NCBI GenBank assembly: GCA_964249755.1
Contig: CAXUDB010000002.1
Span: 186,001-250,000 of the forward strand
Length of the DNA: 64,000 nt
Direction of reading: 5' to 3'
From: Ilyomonas sp964249755
GTDB lineage: Bacteria > Bacteroidota > Bacteroidia > Chitinophagales > Chitinophagaceae
A model generated the notes under the pieces. It saw only the letters and a list, made by a program, of their open reading frames with translations, did no database searches and was not told the origin of the DNA. Both the position numbers and the translations under genes were made by a program. Shown piece after piece: positions 16,345-24,500 of this stretch; the stretch's first letter is position 1; each line of letters starts with the position of its first letter.

Positions 16345-17439
16345 ATGAAAAAGCTTGACCGGTACATCATAAAGAACTTTCTCGTCACCTTCTTCTTTTC
16401 CATCTTCCTCTTTGTCATCATTTCCGTGGTGGTGGATTTAAGCGAGCATACCGATGACTTTGTGCAGTCGGGCCTAAGTGCGGGTCAAATATTCATGCAA
16501 TACTACATTGCTTTTATCCCGCACATCATTGCGCTGCTGTTTCCCCTGTTTGTATTTATTGCCGTTATTTTCTTTACATCAAAGTTGGCCGGGCGCAGCG
16601 AGTTTATTGCCATCCTTGCCAGCGGCATCACTTATCGGCGATTATTGTTGCCCTACTTAATCGGCGGTGTGTTATTGGCAGCTTTGTTATACGTATCCAA
16701 TGCTTATATCATTCCCCGCGCTGAAGTGAAGCGGCTTACCTTTCAGGTCAATTATATAGATAATCATTCTTCGTACAACGACATGACATCTACCTACCAG
16801 CGCAATATCTACTTCCGCATTGATTCGTTCACTTATGCCGGAATCATCAATTACGATACAAGCCGCAAGCGAGGCGGTCCGTTTTTTATGAATACCATAA
16901 GGAACAATGAACTGGTGTATAATGTGCGCGCAGGCAACCTGCTATGGGACACGGCAGCCCGCAAATGGCAGTTAGAAACAGTATTTGATCGCAGCATCAA
17001 CGGACTAAAAGAAAAGACACACAGCGAGCCGAAGAAGTTCATGAACTTCAACTTTAAGCCTTTCGATTTAAGCCGGGACGAACATGCAAAAGATATCCTT
17101 ACCAGCCCTGAACTCAATGCCTACATCTCGCAGGAAGAACAACGTGGTGCGGAAGGCATTAACGAGTTGAAGATTGAAAACTACCGTCGCATTGCAACGC
17201 CGGCTGCTGTTATCTTGCTTACACTCATCGGCGCTATGGTGGCAGGTCGAAAAGTGCGGGGCGGAAGCGGTGTGCATTTGGCGTTTGGCTTTGTTACAGC
17301 GGCAATTTTCATCATCATGGATCGCTTCTCTACTATCTTTTCTACCAAAGGAAACTTACCCCCAATCATTGCTGCATGGATACCCAATGCAGTGTTTTTG
17401 TTCGTTGCATTTTATATTTATCGCAGGGCGCCAAAATAA
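16345..17439 (+). CDS. LptF/LptG (YjgP/YjgQ) family permease
   Basis: A 364-residue inner-membrane protein. Three N-terminal helices (about 12-32, 50-75, 98-120) include the family start KKLDRYIIKNFL. A large periplasmic beta-jellyroll follows (about 125-270), then three C-terminal helices with PAAVILLTLIGAMVAGRKVRGG and HLAFGFVTAAIFIIMDRFS. LptF/G pairs work with the LptB ATPase to pull lipopolysaccharide from the inner membrane to the Lpt bridge. Bacteroidota often encode the two permeases apart; the partner is not in this window. Whether it is F or G is not resolvable here. Confidence 0.92.
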   Translation: MKKLDRYIIKNFLVTFFFSIFLFVIISVVVDLSEHTDDFVQSGLSAGQIFMQYYIAFIPHIIALLFPLFVFIAVIFFTSKLAGRSEFIAILASGITYRRLLLPYLIGGVLLAALLYVSNAYIIPRAEVKRLTFQVNYIDNHSSYNDMTSTYQRNIYFRIDSFTYAGIINYDTSRKRGGPFFMNTIRNNELVYNVRAGNLLWDTAARKWQLETVFDRSINGLKEKTHSEPKKFMNFNFKPFDLSRDEHAKDILTSPELNAYISQEEQRGAEGINELKIENYRRIATPAAVILLTLIGAMVAGRKVRGGSGVHLAFGFVTAAIFIIMDRFSTIFSTKGNLPPIIAAWIPNAVFLFVAFYIYRRAPK

Positions 17440-17627
17440 AGCATTGTCTTGTCTGGATAACATGTTTATTACTGGTGGAAAAGATTTTTTACACCTTCTC
17501 TTATTCTTCCGATTTTATTCCCAACTTATTCATTATAAAGGGATAGTAAGCGCGTTTATTTGTATAATCGCTGTGTAAAAGAACATCTTTGCCTCAATAA
17601 CCTTAATGCTAACTTGCACTCTGTAGT

Positions 17628-19541
17628 ATGAGTGAATTTATTGTATCGGCAAGAAAATATCGCCCGCAAACGTTCGGTACCGTGGTTGGGCAGGAGCACA
17701 TTACCACAACGCTGAAGAACGCCATTCGCAATCAGCAGCTGGCACATGCGTTCCTATTTTGTGGTCCGCGCGGTGTGGGCAAAACCACTTGTGCCCGCAT
17801 TCTTGCCAAAACCATCAACTGCGAAAACCTGCAGCCCGATGGAGAAGCCTGCAACGAATGCCATTCCTGTGTGAGCTTCAACGAAGGCACTTCACTTAAT
17901 ATTCATGAGCTGGATGCCGCCAGCAACAACTCTGTAGATGATATCAGGGCTTTGGTAGAGCAGGTGCGCTTTGCCCCACAGGCGGGCAGATACAAAGTAT
18001 ATATTGTAGATGAAGTACACATGCTAAGCGCATCTGCCTTCAATGCATTTTTAAAGACGCTGGAAGAGCCGCCCCCCTATGCGATTTTCATCTTAGCCAC
18101 TACCGAAAAACATAAGATACTTCCCACCATTTTATCGCGCTGCCAGATCTTCGATTTTAAGCGCATTACCCTACAAGATACCGTAGAGCATCTGCAGGAG
18201 ATTGCCGGTAAAGAAAGCGTGCAAACAGAGAAAGCTGCCCTGCAACTGATTGCCCAAAAGAGCGAAGGTTGTATGCGCGATGCTTTGTCTATTTTAGATA
18301 AAATAGTCAGCTTCACCAATGCACATGTTACTTATGCAAACACGCTGGAGCATTTAAATATTTTAGACGAGGATTATTATTTTAAACTCTTGGGCAGCCT
18401 GCTGCAGCAAGACCTTGCAGCCGCTATGTTATTGTATGACGAAATCAACCGCAAAGGCTTTGAAGGCGATGCAGTGTTGAACGGTTTTGCTATGTTCATG
18501 CGCAATGTGCTGGTGTGCAAAGATGCCAAAGCCGCTTCGCTGCTGGATGTGGTAGAAGGCATGCACGAGCGCTACATCAACGCTGCCAAAGCCGTGAGCG
18601 CTTCTTTCTTAGTGAGCGCGCTGAACATACTGAACGAAGCAGAGATTAATTATAAGATGGCGCGCAACAAAAGGTTGCATGTAGAGATGGCCATCATCAA
18701 ACTCAATTTTCTTCAGCAGGCATTAGAGCTTTCGATGGAGAACGGCGAAGTGGTGAAAAAGAAGCGCGTAGATGCACCGGTAGCTTACCGCTCCAAATCT
18801 ATTCCTTCGCTTCAGCCATCCGCTTCGGCTCCGGTAACATTGCCTAAAAAAGACACGCTGCTACCACCCACCAACGGGTATAAAGAAGAAGAACCGAAGC
18901 TGGTTGAAACGAAGTCTCAGCCCGCAGTATCAGAGCCAAAATTATTCATTCAGCAACCGGCTCCTCCCAAACCGAAAGTAAAAGAACCGGCACCTATTGC
19001 AGCGCCTTCGTACGTTGCGGCAGAAAACGATACTGCCGTTGCGGTAGCAGAGGTAGTATCACCCTCTTTCGTTCAGCCGAAATCGAAGAGGAATTTGCTG
19101 AGTGCGCTGCGCGATAAATATGGCGACCAATACATTATTGAAGAAGTAGACGAAGCCGAGCCATTAGAAATGGAAAAGCTTCGCGAATGCTGGAACGGAT
19201 TTGCCGCCAAGCTGGAAGAGCAGCAAAAACACAGCGCTGCCAATACGTTTAAAATTGCGAAGCTGACCATCGAAAATGAAACACGCGTTCTGATAACCGT
19301 AAATGCATTGGTGCAGCAGCGTTTCATTGAAGCAGAAAAAATGCTGCTGGCAGAGTGCATTCAAAAGACGTTTCACAACCATGCCATCCAGCTGCAGATA
19401 GAAGTGGGGGATGATGTACAGGAAGAAATTAATCCTTTCCTTATTATGAACAGCCGCGAGCGTTATAACTACATCGCCTCGCAGTATCCGCTGGTAAAAG
19501 AATTAAAAGAAAGACTGCGGCTGGAGATTGATTCTATCTAA
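17628..19541 (+). CDS. dnaX: DNA polymerase III subunit gamma/tau
   Basis: A 637-residue clamp-loader ATPase. The AAA+ module spans residues 1-~240: Walker A GPRGVGKTT (46-54), a zinc-binding set (C65 with CNECHSC), the DEVHMLS Walker B/DEAD-like box, and the SRC sensor (LSRCQIFDFKR). Domain III follows. A Pro/Ala/Lys/Glu-rich linker (about 380-480, with repeated APKPK-type stretches) leads to a C-terminal tau-like domain (SALRDKYGDQYIIEE). It loads the beta clamp during replication; its partner HolA (delta) is at 32323. Confidence 0.95.
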   Translation: MSEFIVSARKYRPQTFGTVVGQEHITTTLKNAIRNQQLAHAFLFCGPRGVGKTTCARILAKTINCENLQPDGEACNECHSCVSFNEGTSLNIHELDAASNNSVDDIRALVEQVRFAPQAGRYKVYIVDEVHMLSASAFNAFLKTLEEPPPYAIFILATTEKHKILPTILSRCQIFDFKRITLQDTVEHLQEIAGKESVQTEKAALQLIAQKSEGCMRDALSILDKIVSFTNAHVTYANTLEHLNILDEDYYFKLLGSLLQQDLAAAMLLYDEINRKGFEGDAVLNGFAMFMRNVLVCKDAKAASLLDVVEGMHERYINAAKAVSASFLVSALNILNEAEINYKMARNKRLHVEMAIIKLNFLQQALELSMENGEVVKKKRVDAPVAYRSKSIPSLQPSASAPVTLPKKDTLLPPTNGYKEEEPKLVETKSQPAVSEPKLFIQQPAPPKPKVKEPAPIAAPSYVAAENDTAVAVAEVVSPSFVQPKSKRNLLSALRDKYGDQYIIEEVDEAEPLEMEKLRECWNGFAAKLEEQQKHSAANTFKIAKLTIENETRVLITVNALVQQRFIEAEKMLLAECIQKTFHNHAIQLQIEVGDDVQEEINPFLIMNSRERYNYIASQYPLVKELKERLRLEIDSI

Positions 19542-19549
19542 ATTTTTTG

Positions 19550-19631
19550 AACTGCAAAGACGCGAAGGCGTAAAGTTTCACAAAGAGTTACCTTGTTTGT
19601 TTTGACTCTGCGCCTACGCGTCTTTGCGGTT
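19550..19631. repeat. Long imperfect inverted repeat after dnaX
   Basis: Left arm 19550-19575 (AACTGCAAAGACGCGAAGGC...) and right arm 19606-19631, whose complement reads AACCGCAAAGACGCGTAGGC...: 22 of 26 positions match. The loop is about 30 nt. It resembles the nested element at 8359-8416 in design (both arms begin AACC/AACT-GC-AAAG-like) and probably ends dnaX transcription. Confidence 0.65.
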
Positions 19632-19697
19632 TCTTTCCTTTCCAATAATCTGGTATCTTTTTTAGGAGTAATAAGGTTCACTTATAAAACTCATCTC

Positions 19698-20129
19698 ATG
19701 TGGTTTGTGTTTGCCTTGCTGGGTGCTGTTATGGCTGCCATCTCTGTTACGTTCACCAAAGCCGGTCTTGATAAAATAAATCCTGCCATTGCCTTTGCCA
19801 TCGAAGCTGTTTTAATACTTATCATTTCCTGGTCAACTGTTCTGTTCCAGGGCGATGTGGGCGGCGAAATAGGAAAGATGGATAAGCGTGCCTGGTTGTT
19901 CATTTTAGGTGCGGGCGTAGCCACTACCTTGTCCTCGCTGTTTCAGTTTACAGCTCTAAAAGGCGGACATGTACCAGCGGTAAGCTCCATCGACAGAAGC
20001 TCCATCATCTTCACGGTTCTGCTGGCTTCGTTTTTTCTGAAAGATAAAATAACGTGGCAATCCCTGGTTGGTGCTGCACTGATTATTGCCGGCGCGGCTT
20101 TCATTTCGCTGGGCAAGGCAAAACAGTAG
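19698..20129 (+). CDS. EamA/DMT-type membrane protein (half-size transporter)
   Basis: A 143-residue protein with about five hydrophobic helices, matching a single EamA unit (MWFVFALLGAVMAAISVTFTKAGLDKINPAIA ... HVPAVSSIDRSSIIFTVLLASFFLKDKITWQSLVGAALIIAGAAFISL). Classical DMT transporters have two such units; one-unit members are thought to dimerise. I start at the ATG at 19698, because the open frame upstream reads through the inverted repeat after dnaX. Substrate unknown. Confidence 0.85.
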   Translation: MWFVFALLGAVMAAISVTFTKAGLDKINPAIAFAIEAVLILIISWSTVLFQGDVGGEIGKMDKRAWLFILGAGVATTLSSLFQFTALKGGHVPAVSSIDRSSIIFTVLLASFFLKDKITWQSLVGAALIIAGAAFISLGKAKQ

Positions 20130-20136
20130 AAGCCCC

Positions 20137-20144
20137 TACTTTTG
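20137..20144 (+). promoter_or_regulatory. -7 element (TACTTTTG) of rsmA
   Basis: An exact TAnnTTTG match ending 6 nt before the ATG at 20151. It decides the start: the alternative TTG at 20142 would lie inside the promoter. The transcript should be leaderless or nearly so. Confidence 0.6.
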
Positions 20145-20150
20145 CGCCTC

Positions 20151-20906
20151 ATGCAATACACGCTAAAAAAGTCACTGGGTCAGCATTTTCTTCACGATGA
20201 AAACATCTGCCGGAAGATTGTTGATGCTTTGCACCCCGAATCGTTCACACAGTTATTAGAAGTTGGGCCCGGCGGCGGCGCCATCACCAAATACTTACTC
20301 CAGCTTCCTAACATCCACTTCAAAGCGGTAGAAATTGATGCTGAAAAAGCGGTTTATTTAGAAACTGCCTATCCTTCCATCCGCGATAAGATTATTAAAG
20401 AAGATGTTTTAAAAATGGCAGTGCCGTTTGAAGGCGAATTCGATGTGATTGGCAATTTCCCCTACAATATTTCCTCGCAGATTTTATTTAAATTACTCGA
20501 TTGGAAAGATGCTGTGCCTCTCATCATCGGCATGTTTCAGAAAGAAGTGGCGCAACGCATTGCCGCACCGCCCGGCAGCAAAGTTTATGGTGTTTTATCG
20601 GTGCTGATACAAGCCTTTTATTCCGTGGAATATTTGTTTGATGTGCCGCCATCCGCTTTTACGCCACCTCCGAAAGTAGTAAGCGGCGTTATTTGTTTGC
20701 GAAGAAAGAAAGACGTATTGCCGGTAAAGAGTGAGCGGGCATTTACGGTGCTGGTGAAAACGGCTTTCAACCAGCGGAGAAAGATGCTGCGCAATGCGGT
20801 AAAGAGCTTGTTTGATGAGGCTGTTTTGGAAGATGATATGTTTACCAAACGCGCAGAACAATTGAGTCTGGAAGACTTTGCGGGGTTGAGTTTTCGGATG
20901 AAATAG
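20151..20906 (+). CDS. rsmA: 16S rRNA dimethyladenosine transferase (KsgA/RsmA)
   Basis: A 251-residue SAM-dependent methyltransferase that dimethylates the two adjacent adenines in the 16S 3' terminal hairpin during late 30S assembly. It begins MQYTLKKSLGQHFLHDENIC, the standard opening of the family. SAM-binding motif I is LEVGPGGGAITKYLL, and catalytic motif IV is NFPYNISSQILFKLL. The C-terminal FNQRRKMLRNAVKSL is the family RNA-binding segment. Start chosen at 20151 (see the promoter entry). Confidence 0.97.
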   Translation: MQYTLKKSLGQHFLHDENICRKIVDALHPESFTQLLEVGPGGGAITKYLLQLPNIHFKAVEIDAEKAVYLETAYPSIRDKIIKEDVLKMAVPFEGEFDVIGNFPYNISSQILFKLLDWKDAVPLIIGMFQKEVAQRIAAPPGSKVYGVLSVLIQAFYSVEYLFDVPPSAFTPPPKVVSGVICLRRKKDVLPVKSERAFTVLVKTAFNQRRKMLRNAVKSLFDEAVLEDDMFTKRAEQLSLEDFAGLSFRMK

Positions 20907-21000
20907 AAAGTTTATCGGGTTAAGTGGAAAGGATTTCAGCTCGCGCCTTCGTATTATATTTGTGTGAGCAGAAATTAACCAAACACTTTATTTTTATACA

Positions 21001-21543
21001 ATGAACAAGAGTGGCAAATGGAAGCCTGGATTATTCTATGGTATTTTTATGGGTTTGTTTTTCATTGGGCAACACCTTCTGGAGCAGGATGGACTAACAG
21101 CAAAAAATATAACCATCAGCATTGTTTCCGGCATTATTGGAGGTGTTATAGGCGGCTTTCTTTTTGGGTGGTTGGTAGGACGATTTACTAAGTCTAAATC
21201 TGTGGCATTAGCCACAAAAATTGATACCCGTGAGAACGAGATCATTTTGTTTGAAACACCGGCTAATCATTTTAAAGGTGCAGAAGGGGTAGGTGGAAAA
21301 CTGTATCTAACTGATCAGCGACTAGTATTCAAGTCTCACAAATTCAATATTCAGAATCATGAATTATCTATCCCTTTGTCTGGTATTGACAACACAAGCA
21401 GGTATAAAACATTAGGCTTGGTAAATAACGGACTGGCTATAACAACATGCGGTAAAGTAGAAAAGTTTGTGGTGCAGCAGGTGGATGAATGGATGCATAA
21501 ACTGGCAGAAAAAACAAACTTACAACCTTTGCATCTGCAATAG
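21001..21543 (+). CDS. Membrane-anchored GRAM-domain protein
   Basis: A 180-residue protein. Two N-terminal hydrophobic helices (about 10-24 and 38-62, the second glycine-rich: SIVSGIIGGVIGGFLFGWLVG). From about residue 80 there is a GRAM-like PH-fold domain with GGKLYLTDQRLVFKSHKFNIQNHEL and IPLSGIDNTSRYKTLGLVNNGLAI, the typical beta-strand pattern. GRAM domains bind lipids or proteins at membranes; the role in bacteria is unknown. Confidence 0.75.
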   Translation: MNKSGKWKPGLFYGIFMGLFFIGQHLLEQDGLTAKNITISIVSGIIGGVIGGFLFGWLVGRFTKSKSVALATKIDTRENEIILFETPANHFKGAEGVGGKLYLTDQRLVFKSHKFNIQNHELSIPLSGIDNTSRYKTLGLVNNGLAITTCGKVEKFVVQQVDEWMHKLAEKTNLQPLHLQ

Positions 21544-21957
21544 GCAGTCATCTCTAAGCTCTTTTCCAATACATAAAATGCATTTTCCTCAAACATCACC
21601 TCACAACAAAAAAGCCATCCCCAAAGAGATGGCTTCTGTAACAAAAAAACAAACAGACACCACGCTGCCGCCACTTCCATTTTCTCTTCCACTTCTTTTT
21701 TGGCAGTTTCTTTCTGTTTCTTTTCTCTCCGCAAACCGATGAAGGTTACCGTATAAGCCGCCGTATTTACAGTGCTTAAATTTGCAATCATCAATTTTTT
21801 TTAGAGATTACCCAGTTTACTCACCTTCATGATGCGGCTTTCGCCTGCTTTTATAATGATGATTTTAGCTGGTCGCGCATTCGTGTCGGTGGCACACCGC
21901 AACAACACAAAAAGGCGAAGGAAAGACATTAACAATCAATGAGTTTGCATTCTCCTT
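21544..21957 (-). other. Intergenic stretch with a minus-strand terminator and possible tiny reading frames
   Basis: No gene that I can support firmly. On the minus strand a good terminator lies at 21608-21634 (AGCCATCTC / GGGATGGCT plus six T), which implies a transcript coming from the right. Upstream of it, in operon-like order, are a 42-codon frame (21929 to 21801, ending ESRIMKVSKLGNL) and an Ala/Lys/Glu-rich frame starting at 21791 that runs into the terminator. They could be remnants or small proteins; I do not recognise either. Confidence 0.35.
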
Positions 21958-21987
21958 TTTGTTTCGTAGGTGCGTATATTATATTTG
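21958..21987 (+). promoter_or_regulatory. Promoter of the cassette-like gene at 22000
   Basis: -33 TTTG (21958-21961), an 18-bp spacer and -7 TATATTTG (21980-21987). The start codon is 12 nt further on. The last G of the -7 box is also the first base of the 10-bp inverted repeat that flanks this gene. Confidence 0.65.
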
Positions 21988-21999
21988 TTAGCGGTAACT

Positions 22000-22608
22000 A
22001 TGGCAGACGAAACATTAGACACCTCAATCAGGTTTATAAAAGACTTTATAGACAGTATTGACATCGTTCTAAATAGCAACACATTCCTTCTGACATTTGA
22101 AATTGTTGATGATACTTTAGTTGAATCATTTAAGACCTTTATAAAAAGTAAGGACTTCATAACAAAAACCATCTATCAAGACAGTGAGCGAGATTGGCTC
22201 AACCTGCAATGTTTTGACAGTGATGATAACTGTTACAAAATACGTCCTGGAAATTTAGTTAGCGAAACTGCTGAACTCAAAATTTCTTTACCGGAAATAG
22301 ACAAAAGAGAATATCTGATTGCTATGTTGACTGGTGACACTTCAATAGGCAGTTTTTTTAGTTTCTACTCATATCGGAAAGAACGGGCCGAAGCAGAAAT
22401 GATTATTGATAACTTTGTTTCTTATTTATTGACAGATTCTCATTGGAATTTATTTATTGTTCAACCAAACTTTTTAAAAGACCGTTTGCAGGAATACGCA
22501 AAAGGAGATGAGATAAAATATTTTGATGGTGACTATGGCAATGACACAGCAACTTTAATACAATCCGGAAATAAAGGCTTCCTTATACTGACCAATGGTA
22601 CTGACTAA
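22000..22608 (+). CDS. Hypothetical protein in a cassette-like unit
   Basis: A 202-residue soluble acidic protein with no recognised domain; it starts MADETLDTSIRFIKDF. The gene is AT-richer than its neighbours. It has its own promoter (21958-21987) and is flanked by perfect 10-bp inverted repeats, GTTAGCGGTA (21987-21996) and TACCGCTAAC (22619-22628); the right copy opens a 135-bp attC-like structure. This single-gene, own-promoter, hairpin-flanked arrangement suggests an integron-like cassette and recent acquisition, but that is inference. Confidence 0.7.
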   Translation: MADETLDTSIRFIKDFIDSIDIVLNSNTFLLTFEIVDDTLVESFKTFIKSKDFITKTIYQDSERDWLNLQCFDSDDNCYKIRPGNLVSETAELKISLPEIDKREYLIAMLTGDTSIGSFFSFYSYRKERAEAEMIIDNFVSYLLTDSHWNLFIVQPNFLKDRLQEYAKGDEIKYFDGDYGNDTATLIQSGNKGFLILTNGTD

Positions 22609-22621
22609 GTTAATTGGCTAC

Positions 22622-22756
22622 CGCTAACATATGCTTACTGCCAAAGCGGTTGGCATCTCTCAGTCATCAACTGTTTTTCAATTAAGCTTTCTATCTTTAT
22701 CTATGTTAAGCCACTATGAAGTCCCGTTACAGACGGCAAGCAGTAAGTTGTTGACA
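22622..22756 (+). other. attC-like recombination site (integron cassette hairpin)
   Basis: It opens CGCTAAC, a variant of the RYYYAAC box, then CTTACTGC (22634-22641). The complementary arm GCAGTAAG (22740-22747) is followed by a GTT triplet (22750-22752). The total of about 135 bp is close to the Vibrio repeat size. An inner hairpin TGCCAA/TTGGCA also lies near the left arm. The outer boxes fit the consensus only partly and no integrase is present. Confidence 0.4.
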
Positions 22757-22810
22757 GTAATTGCAAAACAACAACTTCATATAATTAATACATAAATCAA
22801 AAGGTACAAC

Positions 22811-23167
22811 ATGGCTAAAGCCCAGACAGACTTGAGTAACCCATTAGTAAAAGAATATTCTTTTTTAAAGGATTTGTACGAAGACGAATATTTTCCTGAT
22901 CAACTGGTCGACAAAGGCAAAGCAATTTTAATAGACTTATGCTTTCAAATTGAAGAAACACGTCCTAAGAATTTAGATGATTTATATCAACTCACACACT
23001 CGGCAACAGACAAGTTTAATGACCTGCAAGAGGAGTTTGAAGAAAATGATAGCGAAATAGAAACAGTTGCCAGAGATTGTATTGGGACAGATTTTGAATT
23101 TATAGCCACAGCATACGGATTTGAAGATGCTGATGTAGAAGAATTAATTGCGACAAGGGATTGGTAA
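22811..23167 (+). CDS. DUF5713-like small acidic protein
   Basis: A 118-residue acidic, helical protein without signal peptide. The segments YEDEYFPDQLVDKGKAILIDLC and LYQLTHSATDKFNDLQEEFEENDSEIETVARDCIGTDFEFIA resemble the DUF5713 family, from memory. Function unknown. It lies between the attC-like site and an inverted repeat (23189-23236), again alone on its transcript. Confidence 0.7.
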   Translation: MAKAQTDLSNPLVKEYSFLKDLYEDEYFPDQLVDKGKAILIDLCFQIEETRPKNLDDLYQLTHSATDKFNDLQEEFEENDSEIETVARDCIGTDFEFIATAYGFEDADVEELIATRDW

Positions 23168-23188
23168 GGAATTTCTGCCGCAGTTCAT

Positions 23189-23236
23189 GTTCTTCACCAA
23201 CTGGAACAACCCGGCTTATTTTCGTTGGTGAAGAAC
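23189..23236. terminator. Perfect 13-bp inverted repeat after the DUF5713-like gene
   Basis: GTTCTTCACCAAC (23189-23201) and GTTGGTGAAGAAC (23224-23236) with a 22-nt loop, 21 nt after the upstream stop codon. No strong T run follows. It may be a terminator or a binding site in front of the cupin gene. Confidence 0.5.
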
Positions 23237-23281
23237 ACAAACAAAGGTAAAAACTTCCATTTCAATCAAACACAATTTACA

Positions 23282-23779
23282 ATGACAACGAACAACACCA
23301 TTACAACAGTTGACAAAGTCCAAGGACAAAGCCTTTCGGTGGTGGGCGATACCTATCGCATTCTTATTTCCGGCGAAGAGACAAATGGAGCTTATGCTGT
23401 TATTGATATGCTGGTGCCACCGGGTGGAGGACCCGGCCCTCATGCGCATAAAAACATACAGGAGATGTTTTATGTAGTGGAAGGAGAAATAGAATTTAAA
23501 ATGGAAGGTGGAAGCTATACAGCGAACAAAGGTGCTTTTGTCAATATCCCTTTAGGTGGTGCAATACATGCTTTTAAAAATACAACCGGCCAGGTTGCAC
23601 ACTTGTTGTGTACCGTTGTTCCGGCTGGTTTAGACAGCTTTTTCCGTGAAATTGGAAAACCGGTTGAGACGGATCAGTTTTTATCGCCCACGCCTCCTAC
23701 TGCGGAAGAATTGAATACACTCAAGTCTGTTGCTGAAAAATATGGTCAGGAGCTTTACCCGCCCGACTTTTTAAGGTAA
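23282..23779 (+). CDS. Cupin domain protein (quercetinase-like)
   Basis: A 165-residue single-domain cupin. Started at the ATG at 23282 (MTTNNTITTVDK); a longer frame would begin inside the inverted repeat region. Cupin motif 1 is GGGPGPHAHKNIQEMFYVVEGEIEFKM, with metal ligands His, His and Glu; motif 2 is PLGGAIHAFKN, with the last His. The full H-x-H...E...H set is present, so a metal-bound dioxygenase or sugar/small-molecule binding role is possible. The tail LSPTPPTAEELN...YPPDF is typical of this subgroup. Confidence 0.85.
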   Translation: MTTNNTITTVDKVQGQSLSVVGDTYRILISGEETNGAYAVIDMLVPPGGGPGPHAHKNIQEMFYVVEGEIEFKMEGGSYTANKGAFVNIPLGGAIHAFKNTTGQVAHLLCTVVPAGLDSFFREIGKPVETDQFLSPTPPTAEELNTLKSVAEKYGQELYPPDFLR

Positions 23780-23969
23780 GTAGTAGCTGTAAATAGCCAT
23801 TAGCTTTTGCCACCTTTGCTGATATTTTCTATCGCGATAAATGGATATTGATACCTTTTATCGTCAGGTGTAAAAAAAGAAATCTTCTTATCGTAATCCA
23901 CCCTTTAAATTGTCGCAATATTCCCTTCTCTTTTTTTGCTGAACGCAGCAGATTTGTAACCAAAAACTA

Positions 23970-24374
23970 ATGATGGAAAAGTATCACCAGGAGAACGATG
24001 TAATCCTCTTTGGCAGGCAGGTAACTACATTTCCGGCGGGAATAAAAGATGCTTTTGGCGACCTGATGAAAGTGTTGGGCAATGAGCGGGCGTATTATGG
24101 CATCAGTTGGTGTGCTGCAGATGGTAGTATTATTTATTACGCCATGGCACCGGAAACTTTTGCCGGTGAAGCCAGGCAACATAATTATGAGATACTTACC
24201 CTGCCAAAAGGTGAATATCTTACCGAGACGATAGTGGATTGGATGAGCAAAACCGATTGTATCAAAGATGTCTTTTACCAGTTACTGGGCGATAAGCACC
24301 CTGACAAAAATTGTCCCTGCATAGAATGGTACAAGTCAGATGAGGAAATGCTTTATAGGGTGAAGAATAGATAG
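23970..24374 (+). CDS. GyrI-like / effector-binding fold protein
   Basis: A 134-residue soluble protein. The pattern TLPKGEYLTETIVDWMSK...IKDVFYQLLGDK...CPCIEWYKSDEEMLYRVK is like the second half of GyrI/SOUL effector-binding domains (a P-x-G-x-Y strand, then a helix, then an E-x-Y strand near the end). Such stand-alone domains bind small hydrophobic ligands. The assignment is by pattern only. It is transcribed alone and is convergent with the mla operon. Confidence 0.6.
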   Translation: MMEKYHQENDVILFGRQVTTFPAGIKDAFGDLMKVLGNERAYYGISWCAADGSIIYYAMAPETFAGEARQHNYEILTLPKGEYLTETIVDWMSKTDCIKDVFYQLLGDKHPDKNCPCIEWYKSDEEMLYRVKNR

Positions 24375-24451
24375 TTGTTAGAAGACAAGGCTTCGAATCG
24401 CTAACGCCTGAAATGATGAAAGAAATTTTTTATTACTTCATTGCAACTGTA

Positions 24452-24480
24452 TAAAAAAGCCCCGCTTTGCCAGCGAGGCT
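24452..24480 (-). terminator. Rho-independent terminator of the mla operon
   Basis: On the minus strand AGCCTCGCT, loop GGCA, AGCGGGGCT, then six T. It lies 20 nt after the mlaD-type stop codon. Confidence 0.85.
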
Positions 24481-24500
24481 TCTTACAAACAAAACATTCT

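Noticed and set aside
19593..19697. 35 extra residues on the EamA-like protein
   Set aside because: The stretch lies within the right arm of the inverted repeat after dnaX and does not look like a membrane start; the ATG at 19698 starts the first helix.
21987..23236. A complete mobile integron with integrase
   Set aside because: No tyrosine recombinase gene was found in the window; only site-like hairpins and cassette-like genes are seen.
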